64,000 nt of DNA from Reyranella humidisoli (GTDB lineage: Bacteria > Pseudomonadota > Alphaproteobacteria > Reyranellales > Reyranellaceae). The stretch spans positions 372,001 to 436,000 of the forward strand of contig NZ_JAHOPB010000001.1 in NCBI RefSeq assembly GCF_019039055.1, read 5' to 3'. The notes below the pieces were generated by a model that was not told where the DNA came from, ran no database searches, and saw only the letters and a program-made list of their open reading frames with translations. Below, in pieces: positions 63,285 through 64,000 of the stretch; the stretch's first letter is position 1, and each line of letters starts with the position of its first letter. The translations under genes and the position numbers were made by a program.

Positions 63285-64000
63285 CTATTTCCGGTCCATG
63301 TGCCAGGTGCCGTCCCATGCCGCCGGCACACCGTCCCGCACGAACATCTCGCAGCGTCCGATGAAGACGTGACAGGGAGCGTCTTCCTGGCGCATCGCCG
63401 AGGCCGCCCGGAACCCTGCCAATGCGTCGTCGAAGCGACCGGCGACATAGGCCGTGCGGGCCTTCTCCCAGGCGGCCAGGAACGCCGCGTGCTCGCCACG
63501 GCTGGCGATTTCTCCCATCGGCTCGTACACGTCGTGCGGTTCGGTCGTGCCCACCGCGATCACGCGGTCGATATGGCGCCACACGAACAGTTCGGCGGTC
63601 GGCCGGGCGATCTCGCCGCTCGCCAGGATCTCCGTGCCATAGACCTTGTTCATGCCTTCGAGGCGCGACGCCTGGTTCGCGACCTGGCCGACCAGCGTGT
63701 AGTTGATGCGCTCCCGCGCGCCGACATTGCCCACGACCGCCGGCCCGGTATGCAGGCCGAAGCGCGTGCGGAAGCCCGGCCGGCCGCGCTCGCGCCACTT
63801 CTCCGACAGCGCGCGTCCCGCGGCGGCCGCCTGCAGGGCCCCGCGGCAGGCATTGGCGATGTGCTCGGGGTCGGTCGCGGGTGCGTTCCAGAACGCCATG
63901 ATGCTGTCGCCGATATACTTGTCGATCATGCCTCGATTGACGGAGATCGCCGCCCCCAGCGCCTCGAAGTATCGCGACAGCCGGCTGGTCAGCAGTTCGG
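63285..64000 (-). CDS. class III adenylate/guanylate cyclase, C-terminal part
   Basis: The reading frame runs off the right edge of the window, so the N-terminus (probably a membrane or CHASE2 region) is missing. The catalytic domain is clear: DKYIGDSIMAFWNAP carries the second metal-binding Asp, then GLHTGPAVVGNVGARERINYT and GQVANQASRLEGMNKVYG, the usual Asn/Arg transition-state region. A tail of about 80 residues after the cyclase domain (from VYEPMGEIASRGE) has a TPR-like helical look. It would make cAMP from ATP. Convergent with the outer-membrane gene, 12 nt apart. Confidence 0.9.
   Translation of the reverse strand, partial: ELLTSRLSRYFEALGAAISVNRGMIDKYIGDSIMAFWNAPATDPEHIANACRGALQAAAAGRALSEKWRERGRPGFRTRFGLHTGPAVVGNVGARERINYTLVGQVANQASRLEGMNKVYGTEILASGEIARPTAELFVWRHIDRVIAVGTTEPHDVYEPMGEIASRGEHAAFLAAWEKARTAYVAGRFDDALAGFRAASAMRQEDAPCHVFIGRCEMFVRDGVPAAWDGTWHMDRK

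Overview
The window is high-GC DNA from a free-living, metabolically versatile Gram-negative bacterium, most likely an alphaproteobacterium of the Rhodospirillales or Hyphomicrobiales type. The clues are the aerobic (CobG/CobN) cobalamin pathway, a five-step hut pathway with HutF, Bug/TctC-type binding proteins, CaiB-type CoA-transferases and abundant short palindromic repeats. The genus cannot be fixed from the sequence alone. I see no tRNA, rRNA, phage, IS element or CRISPR array.

Layout. 1-5.2 kb: end of a type-2 malate/lactate dehydrogenase-like gene, a small membrane protein, then a leftward catabolic set (CaiB-type CoA-transferase, TauD-type dioxygenase, acyl-CoA dehydrogenase, Bug-type binding protein). 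5.3-8.7 kb: a putative 2OG-Fe(II) oxygenase paired with an RTX-repeat protein, then a membrane protein preceded by a 24-residue one-helix microprotein. 8.9-10.6 kb: an IlvD/Edd dehydratase.

10.6-25 kb: a histidine-utilisation region. hutI-hutH-hutU run leftward and hutF plus a HutC-type regulator run rightward from a 30-bp intergenic region holding a perfect inverted repeat. A second HutC-type regulator closes an operon of a PhyH-type dioxygenase and a nitrate/sulfonate/pyrimidine-type ABC importer, divergent from a RutA-like flavin monooxygenase; a related palindrome lies in that divergent region. No hutG is present, but an M20 amidohydrolase sits beside hutF. This linkage of RutA-like, PhyH and importer genes to hut control is the best candidate here for an undescribed pathway.

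25-37.8 kb: two GMC oxidoreductases, a secreted Cys-containing protein, aminopeptidase N, a lipoprotein/response regulator/PhoQ-like kinase set, panB, an esterase and a ClC antiporter.

37.9-57.7 kb: a cobalamin cluster in several transcription units. A promoter and cobalamin riboswitch at about 52.47-52.80 kb lead hupE-DUF1636-cobW-cobN-cobG-cobH-cobI-cobJ. cobL-cobE-cobM-cobA-cobB-bluB form a second leftward block. cobK lies on the opposite strand between them. cobO-cobQ and cobC run rightward and cobD leftward. Together they take uroporphyrinogen III to the adenosylated corrinoid, add the aminopropanol arm and make the lower ligand. cobF, cobS/T, cobP, cobU and cobV are not here. A second, divergent hupE paralog has its own promoter with a palindrome in the spacer.

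57.7-64 kb: a Tat-exported sulfatase, SelO pseudokinase, a small periplasmic protein, a histone-deacetylase-family hydrolase, an outer-membrane protein and the C-terminal part of a class III nucleotide cyclase.

Four copies of one roughly 100-bp inverted repeat (2.0, 13.7, 36.4 and 59.5 kb) and one copy of another (17.1 kb) lie between genes; one supplies the stop codon of the esterase gene.
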